In this document: positions 55,501 through 63,164 of the stretch, piece by piece
How the letters are laid out: every line of letters begins with the position of its first letter
Numbering within the stretch: the stretch's first letter is position 1
DNA from: SMWN01 sp965261165
Lineage (GTDB): Bacteria; Pseudomonadota; Gammaproteobacteria; Eutrophobiales; Eutrophobiaceae
Direction of reading: 5' to 3'
Length of the DNA: 64,000 nucleotides
Assembly: GCA_965261165.1 (NCBI GenBank)
Contig: OZ253445.1
Coordinates: 1,364,001 to 1,428,000 of the forward strand
Position numbers and translations under genes: made by a program
The notes under the pieces: model-generated
Seen by the model: the letters and a program-made list of their open reading frames with translations, nothing else
Databases searched by the model: none
What the model was told of the DNA's origin: nothing

Positions 55501-56197
55501 ATCAAAAGGAAAGAATACACTCCAACTTAAACATGGGTTGAGTGGACAGGCCAAACTTGCCGTAACAAAAGGTATTTTGCGTGGTATTGATATCAGGAAA
55601 ACTCTGGAACAAGCGGAGGTGTTGCTTGAGAGCAAGCGACTTGGGACAGTGAAGCAAGGTGGTGAAACCCGATTCGAGCAATTAACGGGCACATTGAATA
55701 TCAAGGATGGTGTGGTTAAAAATGATGATCTGTTAATGACGGCGCCTGGTTTCAGGGTTAATGGTGGTGTTGATAAAAGAGACACGCTCGGGAATCTTCG
55801 TAATAACTCTATTAAATATAACCTGAGCGTTGCTGTCGTCGAAGAAAACGTAGTGCGCGGCGAAGAAAATTATAATATTGGTGGTTATGTGATTCCTATT
55901 AGATGCCGTGGCTCATTGGACGATCTTGCCGGAGCCTGTAAACCTGATTATGGGAAGCTTCTGAGTGCGGCTGTTCAAAAAGGTGCGCTCGATAAATTAG
56001 GGGAAGTAATTAATATAGGCATTTCAGGTAAAAACGAATCAACTGTGGATTCTGGCACAACAAGCACTGGCACAACAAGCACTGGCACAACTACGACAAA
56101 AGAATCATCTCAGCAGGAAGTAACACCAGAGTCGAAAGATCCTGCAAAGGAACTGATCGATAAAGCGCTGGAAGGTGTCTTCGATAAACTATTTTAG
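52556..56197 (+). CDS. AsmA family protein, double length
   Basis: A 1213-residue AsmA-type envelope protein, about twice E. coli AsmA. It has an N-terminal membrane anchor (KLIKLLLGGTILVGLLFGMVVLAAVMY), the AsmA start region (LEGDISISYYPWLGLEVSGVTVGN) and a conserved C-terminal domain (SNIKLGINAKDGLVKLDPIVADLYQGKYNG, then IRKTLEQAEVLL). Between them, similar modules recur (about residues 215-400, 495-690 and 690-790), with GKxxP..., NxxTKxNLDKQ and GLGLxxKA patterns. The long protein probably spans the periplasm as a lipid-transport bridge-like protein, by analogy with AsmA-like proteins. ATG overlaps the argH stop; the C-terminus ends in a threonine/serine-rich tail encoded by 15-bp repeats. 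Confidence 0.85.
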   Translation: MSKLIKLLLGGTILVGLLFGMVVLAAVMYFDPNDHKDRIIAKVEEETGRTLKLEGDISISYYPWLGLEVSGVTVGNAEGFGDAPFIHADVVALRIKTMLLLKKQYELDTLKLHGVEINLTKNKEGVSNWDDLVREEKDDSEKQGHIKLAAVVLGGVDIKDARFTWDDQSAGQTFKISGMNMSTGELIFGEPIDIKMNLKAESNKPAISADVNMQGTASYDLDAETYAFNPIGVTAKLTGKNLPKEKAELKFNTGILFDLKSDAASIDNLTFNGLGVLIKAQLNVSGVKSGRPTTAGQLSVVGDDLAHLFKVAGIEPLASQLSKLKDRAFNLQTSLSADMGKGNVAISDLNAKLIGAVIEGQVVVSNMGSDTPALKGKLNASCPDLPILLQVAGQFEGGDDPKLRTYGEKLSKAANKKFEVNTEFDADLASGHINVPTLSLKTLGVTIDGHLKANAINSNSSNIDGKLLLRGEKLTDVLAALGQHGLAQNLSTVSMDVAVQGSRNDIKMSPLKAEAIFTGKQVPDSPAKITLNADTKINLDKQALSITRMAVTGLGLNVKADLNVSKFFSESPSVKGKLDARGKDLGIIFRLFGNEPLAKQINDLKKKSFAVKMNFDANMREGNINLPSLSAEGLGLTVNGKMLATDFSGGKGHVDGQLAIKGEDLSAVLTAFDQGALANVLKKISIDIGVKGANNNINLNPLNIRATVAGKDMPNFPVDLTMTANTKMNLDKQTLSVNNIKLNGLGLDLKANISANQVTDKPTFNGDLTVSEFNLRKLMQQMKQEAPITADKKVLTKVALQTKFSGSANSIEFKDFALLLDDTNLKGNLTVKHFTQPRFDFGIGIDNINADRYLPPSVKAGEKQKAEEAATPAADLPLETLRKLNGKGEMLIGKLAYSNLGLSNIKLGINAKDGLVKLDPIVADLYQGKYNGIITVDARGNSLEVKQETQLSGVQIEPLLRDHTQSPESQLAGAANISIKVSSKGKNTLQLKHGLSGQAKLAVTKGILRGIDIRKTLEQAEVLLESKRLGTVKQGGETRFEQLTGTLNIKDGVVKNDDLLMTAPGFRVNGGVDKRDTLGNLRNNSIKYNLSVAVVEENVVRGEENYNIGGYVIPIRCRGSLDDLAGACKPDYGKLLSAAVQKGALDKLGEVINIGISGKNESTVDSGTTSTGTTSTGTTTTKESSQQEVTPESKDPAKELIDKALEGVFDKLF
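56054..56095 (+). repeat. 15-bp in-frame tandem repeat in the AsmA gene
   Basis: The unit CTGGCACAACAAGCA occurs twice plus a partial third copy (CTGGCACAACTACGA), encoding STGTT-type peptides near the C-terminus. It forms a flexible Thr/Ser-rich linker before the terminal 40 residues. Copy number may vary between strains. Confidence 0.8.
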
Positions 56198-57240
56198 TGA
56201 CCAATTTGTTCTCAGATAAGTTAGTTGCATGGTTTGATATTTGTGGCAGACATGATTTGCCCTGGCAACAGGAACCAGCTCCTTATCAAGTCTGGCTTTC
56301 CGAAATCATGTTGCAACAAACACAAGTGGCGACTGTCATTCCCTATTTCAATCATTTTATAGAACAATTTCCCGATATAAAGCTACTTGCGAATGCAAAC
56401 ATTGATGAGGTTCTAAGTCTTTGGACTGGTCTTGGGTACTATGCGCGAGGGCGGAATCTACATCATGCTGCGAAAATAATTTGTAATGATTTTGATGGGA
56501 ATCTTCCTGCCGATAAAGAAAAGCTCTTAACATTACCTGGCATTGGACGCTCAACTGCTGGCGCAATCATGGCGTTGGCTTTCGGACAACACCATGTCAT
56601 TCTTGATGGTAATGTAAAACGAGTACTGTGCCGTTTTTATGCAGTGAATGGTTGGCCAGGAAAGCCGGCAGTGGAAAAACATTTGTGGCAATTAGCAGAG
56701 GATCTTACTCCGAAAAAGGATGTTGCTAAATACACTCAGGCGATAATGGATTTGGGTGCAACCGTATGTACACGGTCAAAGCCACAATGTAATATTTGTC
56801 CTGTATCAAAAGAGTGTCTTGCCAGAAAGCAAGAATTACAACATAAATACCCAGTATCCAAACCAAAAAAAATAATTCCCTTACGCAAGATAATTTTCCT
56901 CTTATTGGAAAACAAGGACGGTGAAATATTGATTCAAAGGCGTCCTGCAGCAGGGATATGGGGTGGCTTATGGTGCTTTCCGGAATGCTCGCTTGATGAT
57001 GATATTGAAAAATGGCTGCTGACTGAAACGGGTCTTAGTGGAACTATTATCAGAAAATTATCGGTGATAAAACATACGTTAACGCATTTCCGTATGGAAA
57101 TTTTACCCATCCATTTAAAAGTAAAACGATGTAATAATGTAAAAGAGAAGGACGATCAGCAGTGGTGTTTAACTGATGGTGCCTTAAAATTTGGCATTCC
57201 AACACCAGTAAAGAAAATACTAAAGATAATCGCAGAATAA
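56197..57240 (+). CDS. mutY: A/G-specific adenine glycosylase MutY
   Basis: Removes adenine mispaired with 8-oxoguanine, 347 residues. It has the catalytic Glu in SEIMLQQTQV, the helix-hairpin-helix LPGIGRSTAGAIMA, catalytic Asp in ILDGNVKRV, the [4Fe-4S] ligands CTRSKPQCNICPVSKEC, and a C-terminal NUDT-like domain (IIFLLLENKDGEILIQRRPAAGIWGGLW) that recognises 8-oxoG. GTG start at 56197 overlapping the AsmA stop (TAGTG), so it is translationally coupled. yggX follows as in enterics. Confidence 0.97.
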   Translation: MTNLFSDKLVAWFDICGRHDLPWQQEPAPYQVWLSEIMLQQTQVATVIPYFNHFIEQFPDIKLLANANIDEVLSLWTGLGYYARGRNLHHAAKIICNDFDGNLPADKEKLLTLPGIGRSTAGAIMALAFGQHHVILDGNVKRVLCRFYAVNGWPGKPAVEKHLWQLAEDLTPKKDVAKYTQAIMDLGATVCTRSKPQCNICPVSKECLARKQELQHKYPVSKPKKIIPLRKIIFLLLENKDGEILIQRRPAAGIWGGLWCFPECSLDDDIEKWLLTETGLSGTIIRKLSVIKHTLTHFRMEILPIHLKVKRCNNVKEKDDQQWCLTDGALKFGIPTPVKKILKIIAE

Positions 57241-57301
57241 CTAACATAAACACAGCTATACCTATGGATGACTCTGGGTATAGGCAATGATGGGGTGACT
57301 A

Positions 57302-57571
57302 ATGAGTAGAATAGTGAAGTGTGTAAAGCTGAATAAAGAAGCGCAAGGACTTAAGGTTGCACCCTATCCTGGTGAGCTGGGTAAAAGAATTTATCAGAAT
57401 GTTTCCCAAGAGGCATGGCAAGAATGGTTGCAGCATCAAACTATGTTGATTAATGAATATCGTTTAACGCCGATTGAGCCCAAGGCACGTAAATTTCTGG
57501 AAGAAGAAATGGAGAAATTCTTTTTTGGTTCTGGTTCCAGGCGACCTGATGAATTCGTTGCACCTGAATAA
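57302..57571 (+). CDS. yggX: Fe(2+)-trafficking protein YggX
   Basis: An 89-residue protein that protects iron-sulfur enzymes from oxidative damage. The start RIVKCVKLNKEAQGL with a conserved cysteine, YPGELGKRIYQNVSQEAWQEW and QTMLINEYRL are family hallmarks. The position directly after mutY is conserved in gammaproteobacteria. No obvious terminator follows before the tRNA. Confidence 0.97.
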   Translation: MSRIVKCVKLNKEAQGLKVAPYPGELGKRIYQNVSQEAWQEWLQHQTMLINEYRLTPIEPKARKFLEEEMEKFFFGSGSRRPDEFVAPE

Positions 57572-57653
57572 AAATTCCAGAGGATGGCTCTGGACTTGAC
57601 GAACCTAGTCAAGGACTGTTTAATACGCCCTCTTTGAACCTACCTTAGTCAAT

Positions 57654-57729
<76 letters not shown>

Positions 57730-57951
57730 TTATCAACAGGCTAGCAGCCTCTGTTCTTCCTCACTAAGAAAATATAATTATCCCTGAAAGCATCTGGAAA
57801 GATGAATAACTATCCCATAGAAAATCAGATGCGATTAAATGTACTACACCAGCAGTCAGTATCTTGTCCTGTGTTACAAGTAAATTCTGTATCACAGGCA
57901 GAGCATGATTTGGTCAATATAGCGCCGAGTGTTTTATGGTGATAAATCAGT

Positions 57952-58704
57952 TCAAGGTGGATTTTTACTACAGACAGGGCAATGCGGATCTTTGTTTAGT
58001 TTTGCGGTGTGCCATTCCATATGTATGACATCCAGAAGTAATAGCCTGCCTTCCAGTGTTTCACCGATATCCATAATAATCTTCATTGTCTCACAGGCCT
58101 GAACACTGCCAACGATTCCGAGTAAAGGCGATATCACGCCATTCGCTGTACAAGTTTGTTCTATTTCCGCCTCGTCACCATATAGGCATCGGTAACAAGG
58201 GGAGTTATCATGTTGACTGTTGAAGACACTAACTTGCGCTTCAAAACGAATTGCTGCGCCAGAAACCAGAGGGGTCTTATGTTTAACGCAAGCATCATTG
58301 ATGGCGAATCGAGTTTGAAAGTTATCACTGCAATCAATAACAGCAGTGGATAGTTTTACCTGTTTTTCCAGCTCTTCATCTTCAATCTTATGAGCAATCT
58401 TTGTAATTTGTATTTCAGGATTGAGCTCAAGTAGGTGCTCTTTGGCTGAGTCTACCTTGAGTCGGCCAATGTCTTTGGTTGCATGAACAATTTGTCTTTG
58501 TAGGTTGGAGATATCAACTTCATCAAAATCAACCAATATCAGATGACCAACGCCAGCCGCAGCAAGATACACAGATGAAGATGAGCCTAGTCCACCCAGC
58601 CCTATAATCAGAACACGTGCATCTGCCAGCCGTTGCTGACCTTCTGCATCGATCTCCGGCAGCATCATTTGCCTGCTATAACGTAATAGTTGATCGTTAT
58701 TCAT
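57952..58704 (-). CDS. moeB: ThiF/MoeB/HesA-type adenylyltransferase
   Basis: Adenylates the C-terminus of a ubiquitin-like sulfur carrier (MoaD or ThiS), 250 residues. It starts with LLRYSRQMMLPEIDAEGQQRL, then the ATP loop IIGLGGLGSSSSVYLAAAGVG and the DFDEVDISNLQRQIVHA segment, and the zinc ligands CYRCLYG and CPVCS. The family cannot be split into MoeB and ThiF on these motifs alone. It follows prmC, as in many gammaproteobacteria. Confidence 0.85.
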   Translation of the reverse strand: MNNDQLLRYSRQMMLPEIDAEGQQRLADARVLIIGLGGLGSSSSVYLAAAGVGHLILVDFDEVDISNLQRQIVHATKDIGRLKVDSAKEHLLELNPEIQITKIAHKIEDEELEKQVKLSTAVIDCSDNFQTRFAINDACVKHKTPLVSGAAIRFEAQVSVFNSQHDNSPCYRCLYGDEAEIEQTCTANGVISPLLGIVGSVQACETMKIIMDIGETLEGRLLLLDVIHMEWHTAKLNKDPHCPVCSKNPP

Positions 58705-58730
58705 AATTTATAATGCATGTATTAAGATCG

Positions 58731-59570
58731 TCAATCTGGTGATTGACCTATGGTCACTCTATCTTGTTTGGATAAATCCTGGAATATATTCACCTGTCTA
58801 AAGTAATTTTTCAGAAAAATATTTTGTATTAAAGCCTTTTGATCATAGCCGTGTTCAATCAGTAGATAAGCATCGTTGGCAAGATAGTATTTTGCATTCT
58901 CAAGAATTACATTGATTGCTTGTAAGCCATCTGTACCTGCGACAAGTGCAAGTTCAGATTCAAATCGCACATCTCCTTGTGATAAATGTTCATCACCTTG
59001 CTTAATATAAGGAGGATTACTCACTATCAAATCAAATAATTGTGGGAGAATATTTTGGTACCAATCACTGAGGTAAAACTGAATATTTTTCAATTGATGA
59101 GTCTCGGCATTTTTCTTCGCCATCGTTAATGCATTTGTGTTGATGTCGGTGGCGACAATTCTGCAATTTGGTCTTTCAGAGGCAATGGCAATGGCAATGG
59201 CGCCGCTGCCTGTACCGAGATCTAGAATGTTAAATGCCGCATTGATAGGAATCATTTGTAATGCTACTTCCACCAAGAGTTCTGTTTCTGGTCTTGGTAT
59301 CAATGTGTCTTTATTGATATTCAGCTCAAGGGACCAGAATTCTTTCTTGCCTGTAAGATGAGCTATTGGATGCCCCTGTTGCCGTTGTTCAACCAGCGAT
59401 TTAAATAGTGCCGACTTATCATCGGGGATAGGCTGCTCTGGATGCGAATAAATTCTAGTTCGATTCCATTGCATAACATCACAGAATAATATTTCTACAT
59501 CCAGCCGTGCACTAGCAGAAGAATTAATACTCTGTTCCGCTTGTAACAGTAACTCAGTGACGGTTGTCAT
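58731..59570 (-). CDS. prmC: Peptide chain release factor N5-glutamine methyltransferase PrmC
   Basis: Methylates the glutamine of the GGQ motif of release factors, 279 residues. It has SAM motif I ILDLGTGSGAIAIAIA and the catalytic NPPYI motif (DLIVSNPPYIKQGDEHL). The substrate-recognition segment is IPRPETELLVEVAL. It follows prfA, whose product it modifies, with 27 bp between. Confidence 0.96.
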   Translation of the reverse strand: MTTVTELLLQAEQSINSSASARLDVEILFCDVMQWNRTRIYSHPEQPIPDDKSALFKSLVEQRQQGHPIAHLTGKKEFWSLELNINKDTLIPRPETELLVEVALQMIPINAAFNILDLGTGSGAIAIAIASERPNCRIVATDINTNALTMAKKNAETHQLKNIQFYLSDWYQNILPQLFDLIVSNPPYIKQGDEHLSQGDVRFESELALVAGTDGLQAINVILENAKYYLANDAYLLIEHGYDQKALIQNIFLKNYFRQVNIFQDLSKQDRVTIGQSPD

Positions 59571-59597
59571 GGCGATGTGCTGTGCTTTAATGATTAT

Positions 59598-60695
59598 TCA
59601 CGGCAAATTGTCTTGTTCGGCGAATGCGGCTAACTGGTCTGCCTGATACTCACTGATGAGAGGGTCAATGATCGTATCAATATCGCCTTCAACGAATTCA
59701 TCAAGCTTATATAAAGTGAGGTTGATACGGTGATCTGTCACACGTCCCTGGGGAAAGTTGTAAGTGCGAATTCTTTCTGAACGATCGCCACTGCCGATCA
59801 GATTTCTACGATTTTCCGCCTGTTCCGCAGTCTTTCTCTCTCTTGCCGCATTGGTAAGCCGAGCTTGAAGGAGTGACAAGGCACGTGCCTTGTTCTTGTG
59901 TTGGGAGCGTTCGTCCTGACATTCAACAACAACCCCGGTTGGGATATGCGTCAGTCGAATAGCAGAGTCAGTTTTATTTACGTGCTGTCCACCAGCTCCT
60001 GATGCGCGGAAAGTATCAATCCGTAAATCATCCATATTAATTTCGGTTTCACCGACATCAGAGATTTCCGGCATGACTGCGACAGTACATGCAGAAGTAT
60101 GAATACGTCCCTGTGATTCTGTTTCAGGCACACGTTGTACACGATGCGCACCAGATTCAAATTTCAATCTTGAATAAGCTCCTTCACCAATGATACGCAT
60201 GATGACTTCTCGATAGCCACTGAGATCACTTAATGTTTTGCTCATGATCTCGACTTGCCAGCCACGTAGCTCCGCATAGCGAACATACATTTTTAATAGT
60301 ATTGATGAGAACAAGGCAGCTTCTTCACCACCAGTCCCTGCACGAATCTCAAGAAATATATTGCTGTTGTCTGCGGGATCTCTGGGGAGCAACAATATTT
60401 GCAATTCCTTTTTCAGTGATCCATTTTCCTCTTCCGCAAGCTTCAATTCATCGTGTGCAAGTTCACGAATTTCCTTATCACTGTCATTCATCATTTCCTT
60501 TGCCGAAGTGATGTTCTCTAGTGTGCTGGTGTAGTTTTCAAAACTCGCAACCACAGGTTTTATATCAGCATGTTCTTTTGCATACTCACGAAATTTATTT
60601 TGATTATTGATAACGTGAGGATCAGATAATAACGCTTCCAGTTCTTGTAAACGCTCGCTGAGGTTATCCAATTTATTAAGTAGACTTTTTTTCAT
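59598..60695 (-). CDS. prfA: Peptide chain release factor 1
   Basis: Recognises UAA and UAG stop codons, 365 residues. The GGQ motif is in GAGGQHVNKTDSAIRLTHIPTG, and HRVQRVPETESQGRIHTSACTVAV holds the stop-recognition region. The end is IDTIIDPLISEYQAD. It is encoded between hemA and prmC, the conserved hemA-prfA-prmC order. 68 bp separate it from hemA. Confidence 0.97.
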   Translation of the reverse strand: MKKSLLNKLDNLSERLQELEALLSDPHVINNQNKFREYAKEHADIKPVVASFENYTSTLENITSAKEMMNDSDKEIRELAHDELKLAEEENGSLKKELQILLLPRDPADNSNIFLEIRAGTGGEEAALFSSILLKMYVRYAELRGWQVEIMSKTLSDLSGYREVIMRIIGEGAYSRLKFESGAHRVQRVPETESQGRIHTSACTVAVMPEISDVGETEINMDDLRIDTFRASGAGGQHVNKTDSAIRLTHIPTGVVVECQDERSQHKNKARALSLLQARLTNAARERKTAEQAENRRNLIGSGDRSERIRTYNFPQGRVTDHRINLTLYKLDEFVEGDIDTIIDPLISEYQADQLAAFAEQDNLP

Positions 60696-60763
60696 TTGAT
60701 TTAATGTTAATACAATAAATAATAAGGGTTAAATACAGGGTGAAAATAAATAGCCTGATCAGG

Positions 60764-62044
60764 TTATTTATTTGGATCTTGTGTAGAGTGATCTGTATTC
60801 AGGTCAAAGAGTTCGTAAGCAGCTGAAAGTAGATCGCTTCTTCCTTCTGCATCGGCAGCACGTAACTGGCTACTTGGGGAATGGATTAATTTATTGGTTA
60901 AGGTTCGAGTGACATCCTGCAACACCTCTTCAGGATCCGCGCCTTTGCGTAATTCTTTTTGTGCTAGAATCATTACTTCTTCCTGAAAGGATTGCGCTTG
61001 ATTACGTATTGCACGGATCGTCGAAACCGCATCTAGTGAACCTAACCAATCCATAAAATGAGTTACTTGAGTATCAATAATTTCTTCTGCTTGTTGTGCC
61101 GCTTTTTCACGGCTCCGCATATTATCTTGAATGACATTCTTCAGATCATCTACAGTATATAAATAAACATCATCCAGATCACCTGCCTCTGGTTCAATAT
61201 CGCGAGGTACTGCAATATCCACAACAAATATAGGTCTGTGTTTACGTGCCTTAACGGCACTTTCAAAAGCGCCCTTACCGAGGATAGGTAACTGGCTCGC
61301 CGTTGATGAAATAATAATGTCTGCCTCTGCCAGGTGTTGAGGGATATCACCCAGTGCGATGGCATAGGCTGAATATTCACTAGCTAGGTGTTGTGAATGC
61401 TCCAGAGTTCGGTTGGAAATAATCATACGTGACAGTCCATTTTCGTGAAGATGCCTTGCTGTTAACTTGATGGTATCTCCTGCACCGATTAATAAAGCAG
61501 TTTGTCCAGAGAGATCGCCAAAAATCTGTTGAGCCAGTCTGACGGCAGCAAATGCGATGGAAACTGGATGATTGCCTATTGTTGTTGTTGTTCTTATTTC
61601 TTTGGCGACCTTGAATGAATGTTGGAAAAGTCGCCCTAACAATTTACCAATGCTGCCTGCTTTGAGTCCGGCCTGGTAGGCGGATTTCAACTGACCCAGA
61701 ACCTGTGGTTCGCCAAGCACCATAGAATCAAGACCACTGGCGACACGAAGTATATGTTTGACAGCATGGGCATCAGGATGTCTATAGAGGAAAGGAGACA
61801 ACTGATCCTGTTTTAAGCCATGGTATTCAGACAACCACTTGATGGGTTTTTCATTTCTCGCTTCTTCCAGGCTGCAATAGACTTCAGTGCGGTTGCAAGT
61901 CGATAGTATTGCGGCTTCATTCACCCCCTGCTGGTGAGCGAGTTCTCCTAGAGCTTCAGGCACGGCATCGTTGCCGAAGATGACCTTTTCTCTAAGATCA
62001 ACTGGAGCAGTTGCGTGATTTATGCCAAAAGCCAAGATAGTCAT
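60764..62044 (-). CDS. hemA: Glutamyl-tRNA reductase
   Basis: First committed step of tetrapyrrole synthesis by the C5 pathway; reduces glutamyl-tRNA to glutamate-1-semialdehyde. It has 426 residues. The catalytic cysteine is in AAILSTCNRTEVYC, and the NADPH segment ALLIGAGDTIKLTARHLHENG is present; the C-terminal dimerisation domain ends in TNKLIHSPSSQLR. First gene of the hemA-prfA-prmC-moeB operon. Confidence 0.97.
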   Translation of the reverse strand: MTILAFGINHATAPVDLREKVIFGNDAVPEALGELAHQQGVNEAAILSTCNRTEVYCSLEEARNEKPIKWLSEYHGLKQDQLSPFLYRHPDAHAVKHILRVASGLDSMVLGEPQVLGQLKSAYQAGLKAGSIGKLLGRLFQHSFKVAKEIRTTTTIGNHPVSIAFAAVRLAQQIFGDLSGQTALLIGAGDTIKLTARHLHENGLSRMIISNRTLEHSQHLASEYSAYAIALGDIPQHLAEADIIISSTASQLPILGKGAFESAVKARKHRPIFVVDIAVPRDIEPEAGDLDDVYLYTVDDLKNVIQDNMRSREKAAQQAEEIIDTQVTHFMDWLGSLDAVSTIRAIRNQAQSFQEEVMILAQKELRKGADPEEVLQDVTRTLTNKLIHSPSSQLRAADAEGRSDLLSAAYELFDLNTDHSTQDPNK

Positions 62045-62238
62045 AAATTAATATAAGCGGTTACTAACACATAGGCTGCTAATTCTGAGTGATGAAGTGT
62101 CGGAAAACAAGGGCATGTATGAGTCCACCACATATTGCACTTCCCGCGTGGCTGAACATTGTCTTGGTCTGTTTCCAATTGATAATCTCTCTGTGCAGCA
62201 TCTATTTCAAACAATGATTTATATCCTACTTAAAGGCA

Positions 62239-62268
62239 TATCTGCGAACGAACCTTGGGCAGTTTTTT
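62239..62268 (+). repeat. 30-bp dispersed repeat, copy B
   Basis: Matches the complement of 27195-27224 at 29 of 30 positions. It lies 150 bp upstream of the PhoU-like gene. Confidence 0.75.
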
Positions 62269-62390
62269 CCAGGAATTTTTTTTCAAGACTTTAATTTCCA
62301 AGACATGACGAAATAATCTTTAAGGTCTTTAGAATGGTCTTATTTTACCTGTTTTGGTAGAATTAGTGTGAATTATGCAAAAGGTCTCTA

Positions 62391-62418
62391 TGTATTTTTT
62401 TTGATGTATTTTTTTTGA
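62391..62418. repeat. 14-bp tandem repeat with long T runs
   Basis: TGTATTTTTTTTGA occurs twice in direct succession, followed by AAATACA, which can pair back onto TGTATTT. It lies 20 bp before the PhoU-like start, within the likely promoter or leader. Confidence 0.85.
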
Positions 62419-62438
62419 AAATACATACAATAACGCCC

Positions 62439-63119
62439 ATGGCAAAAATCAGTTATTTTTCACGAATCTTTGGCAACTCCCCAGTCTCACCACTGCAGAA
62501 ACATATTGCTAGTGTTATCGCCTGTGTCGAGCAACTCATTCCTTATTTTGAGACTGTATTTAAAGGTGATTGGGATGAGGCAACAAAGATTCGGGAAAAA
62601 CTTGCCTCACTTGAAAGTGAGGCCGATGATACCAAGAATGAATTGCGCATGAGTCTACCCAAAAATCTATTCATGCCTATTGATCGAAGAGATATTCTTG
62701 AGCTTCTGAATATGCAGGATCTGATTGCGAATCGAGCCAAGGATATTTCTGGCCTTACCCTTGGCCGCAAAATGGCTATCCCAAATGTGCTTGCAGATGA
62801 CTTTATGGCATTTCTGCATCGTTGCATCGATGCCACAAAGCAAGCCCAAATTGCCATCAACGAACTGGATGGATTGGTTGTCACAGGATTCCGTGGCGAC
62901 GAAGTGACTCGTGTTAAAAAGATGATTGTTGAGCTCCACGTTATCGAGAAAGAAACCGACGAGATTCAGGTCAAGCTTCGGGCCTCATTATTTGCAATTG
63001 AAAATGAATTACCCCCTATCGATGTCATGTTTATATACAAAATCATCGAGTGGATTGGTGATCTTGCTGATACGTCACAGAGTACTGGCAACCGTCTGCA
63101 GTTAATGCTTGCCAAATAA
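62439..63119 (+). CDS. PhoU-like (DUF47) Pit accessory protein
   Basis: A 226-residue helical protein of the DUF47/TIGR00153 family, found beside Pit phosphate transporters. The start MAKISYFSRIFGNSPVSPLQKH, LPKNLFMPIDRRDILELLNMQD and VMFIYKIIEWIGDLADTSQSTGNRL are typical. It is proposed to control phosphate entry. The ATG at 62439 is chosen over an in-frame start at 62415 because homology starts there; no strong SD is seen. The pit gene follows 45 bp downstream. Confidence 0.9.
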   Translation: MAKISYFSRIFGNSPVSPLQKHIASVIACVEQLIPYFETVFKGDWDEATKIREKLASLESEADDTKNELRMSLPKNLFMPIDRRDILELLNMQDLIANRAKDISGLTLGRKMAIPNVLADDFMAFLHRCIDATKQAQIAINELDGLVVTGFRGDEVTRVKKMIVELHVIEKETDEIQVKLRASLFAIENELPPIDVMFIYKIIEWIGDLADTSQSTGNRLQLMLAK

Positions 63120-63164
63120 TTTCACAATATATTTAACCCTCTTATAATAAATATAGTCGTAGCT

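Larger units (their letters stand above)
62045..62438. other. Gene-poor region between hemA and the PhoU-like gene
   Basis: Nearly 400 bp. lolB and ispE, which usually lie here in gammaproteobacteria, are absent. A GTG-initiated frame at 62097-62294 has no family match or SD. The only clear features are copy B of the 30-bp dispersed repeat (62239-62268) and an exact 14-bp tandem repeat (62391-62418). Confidence 0.45.

Noticed and set aside
57802..57942. 46-codon ATG frame after tRNA-Phe
   Set aside because: No SD and no family resemblance; it ends just before moeB on the opposite strand. Too weak to call a gene.
62097..62294. 65-codon frame between hemA and the PhoU-like gene
   Set aside because: GTG start without SD, no recognisable family, and it runs through the dispersed 30-bp repeat and T-rich sequence.
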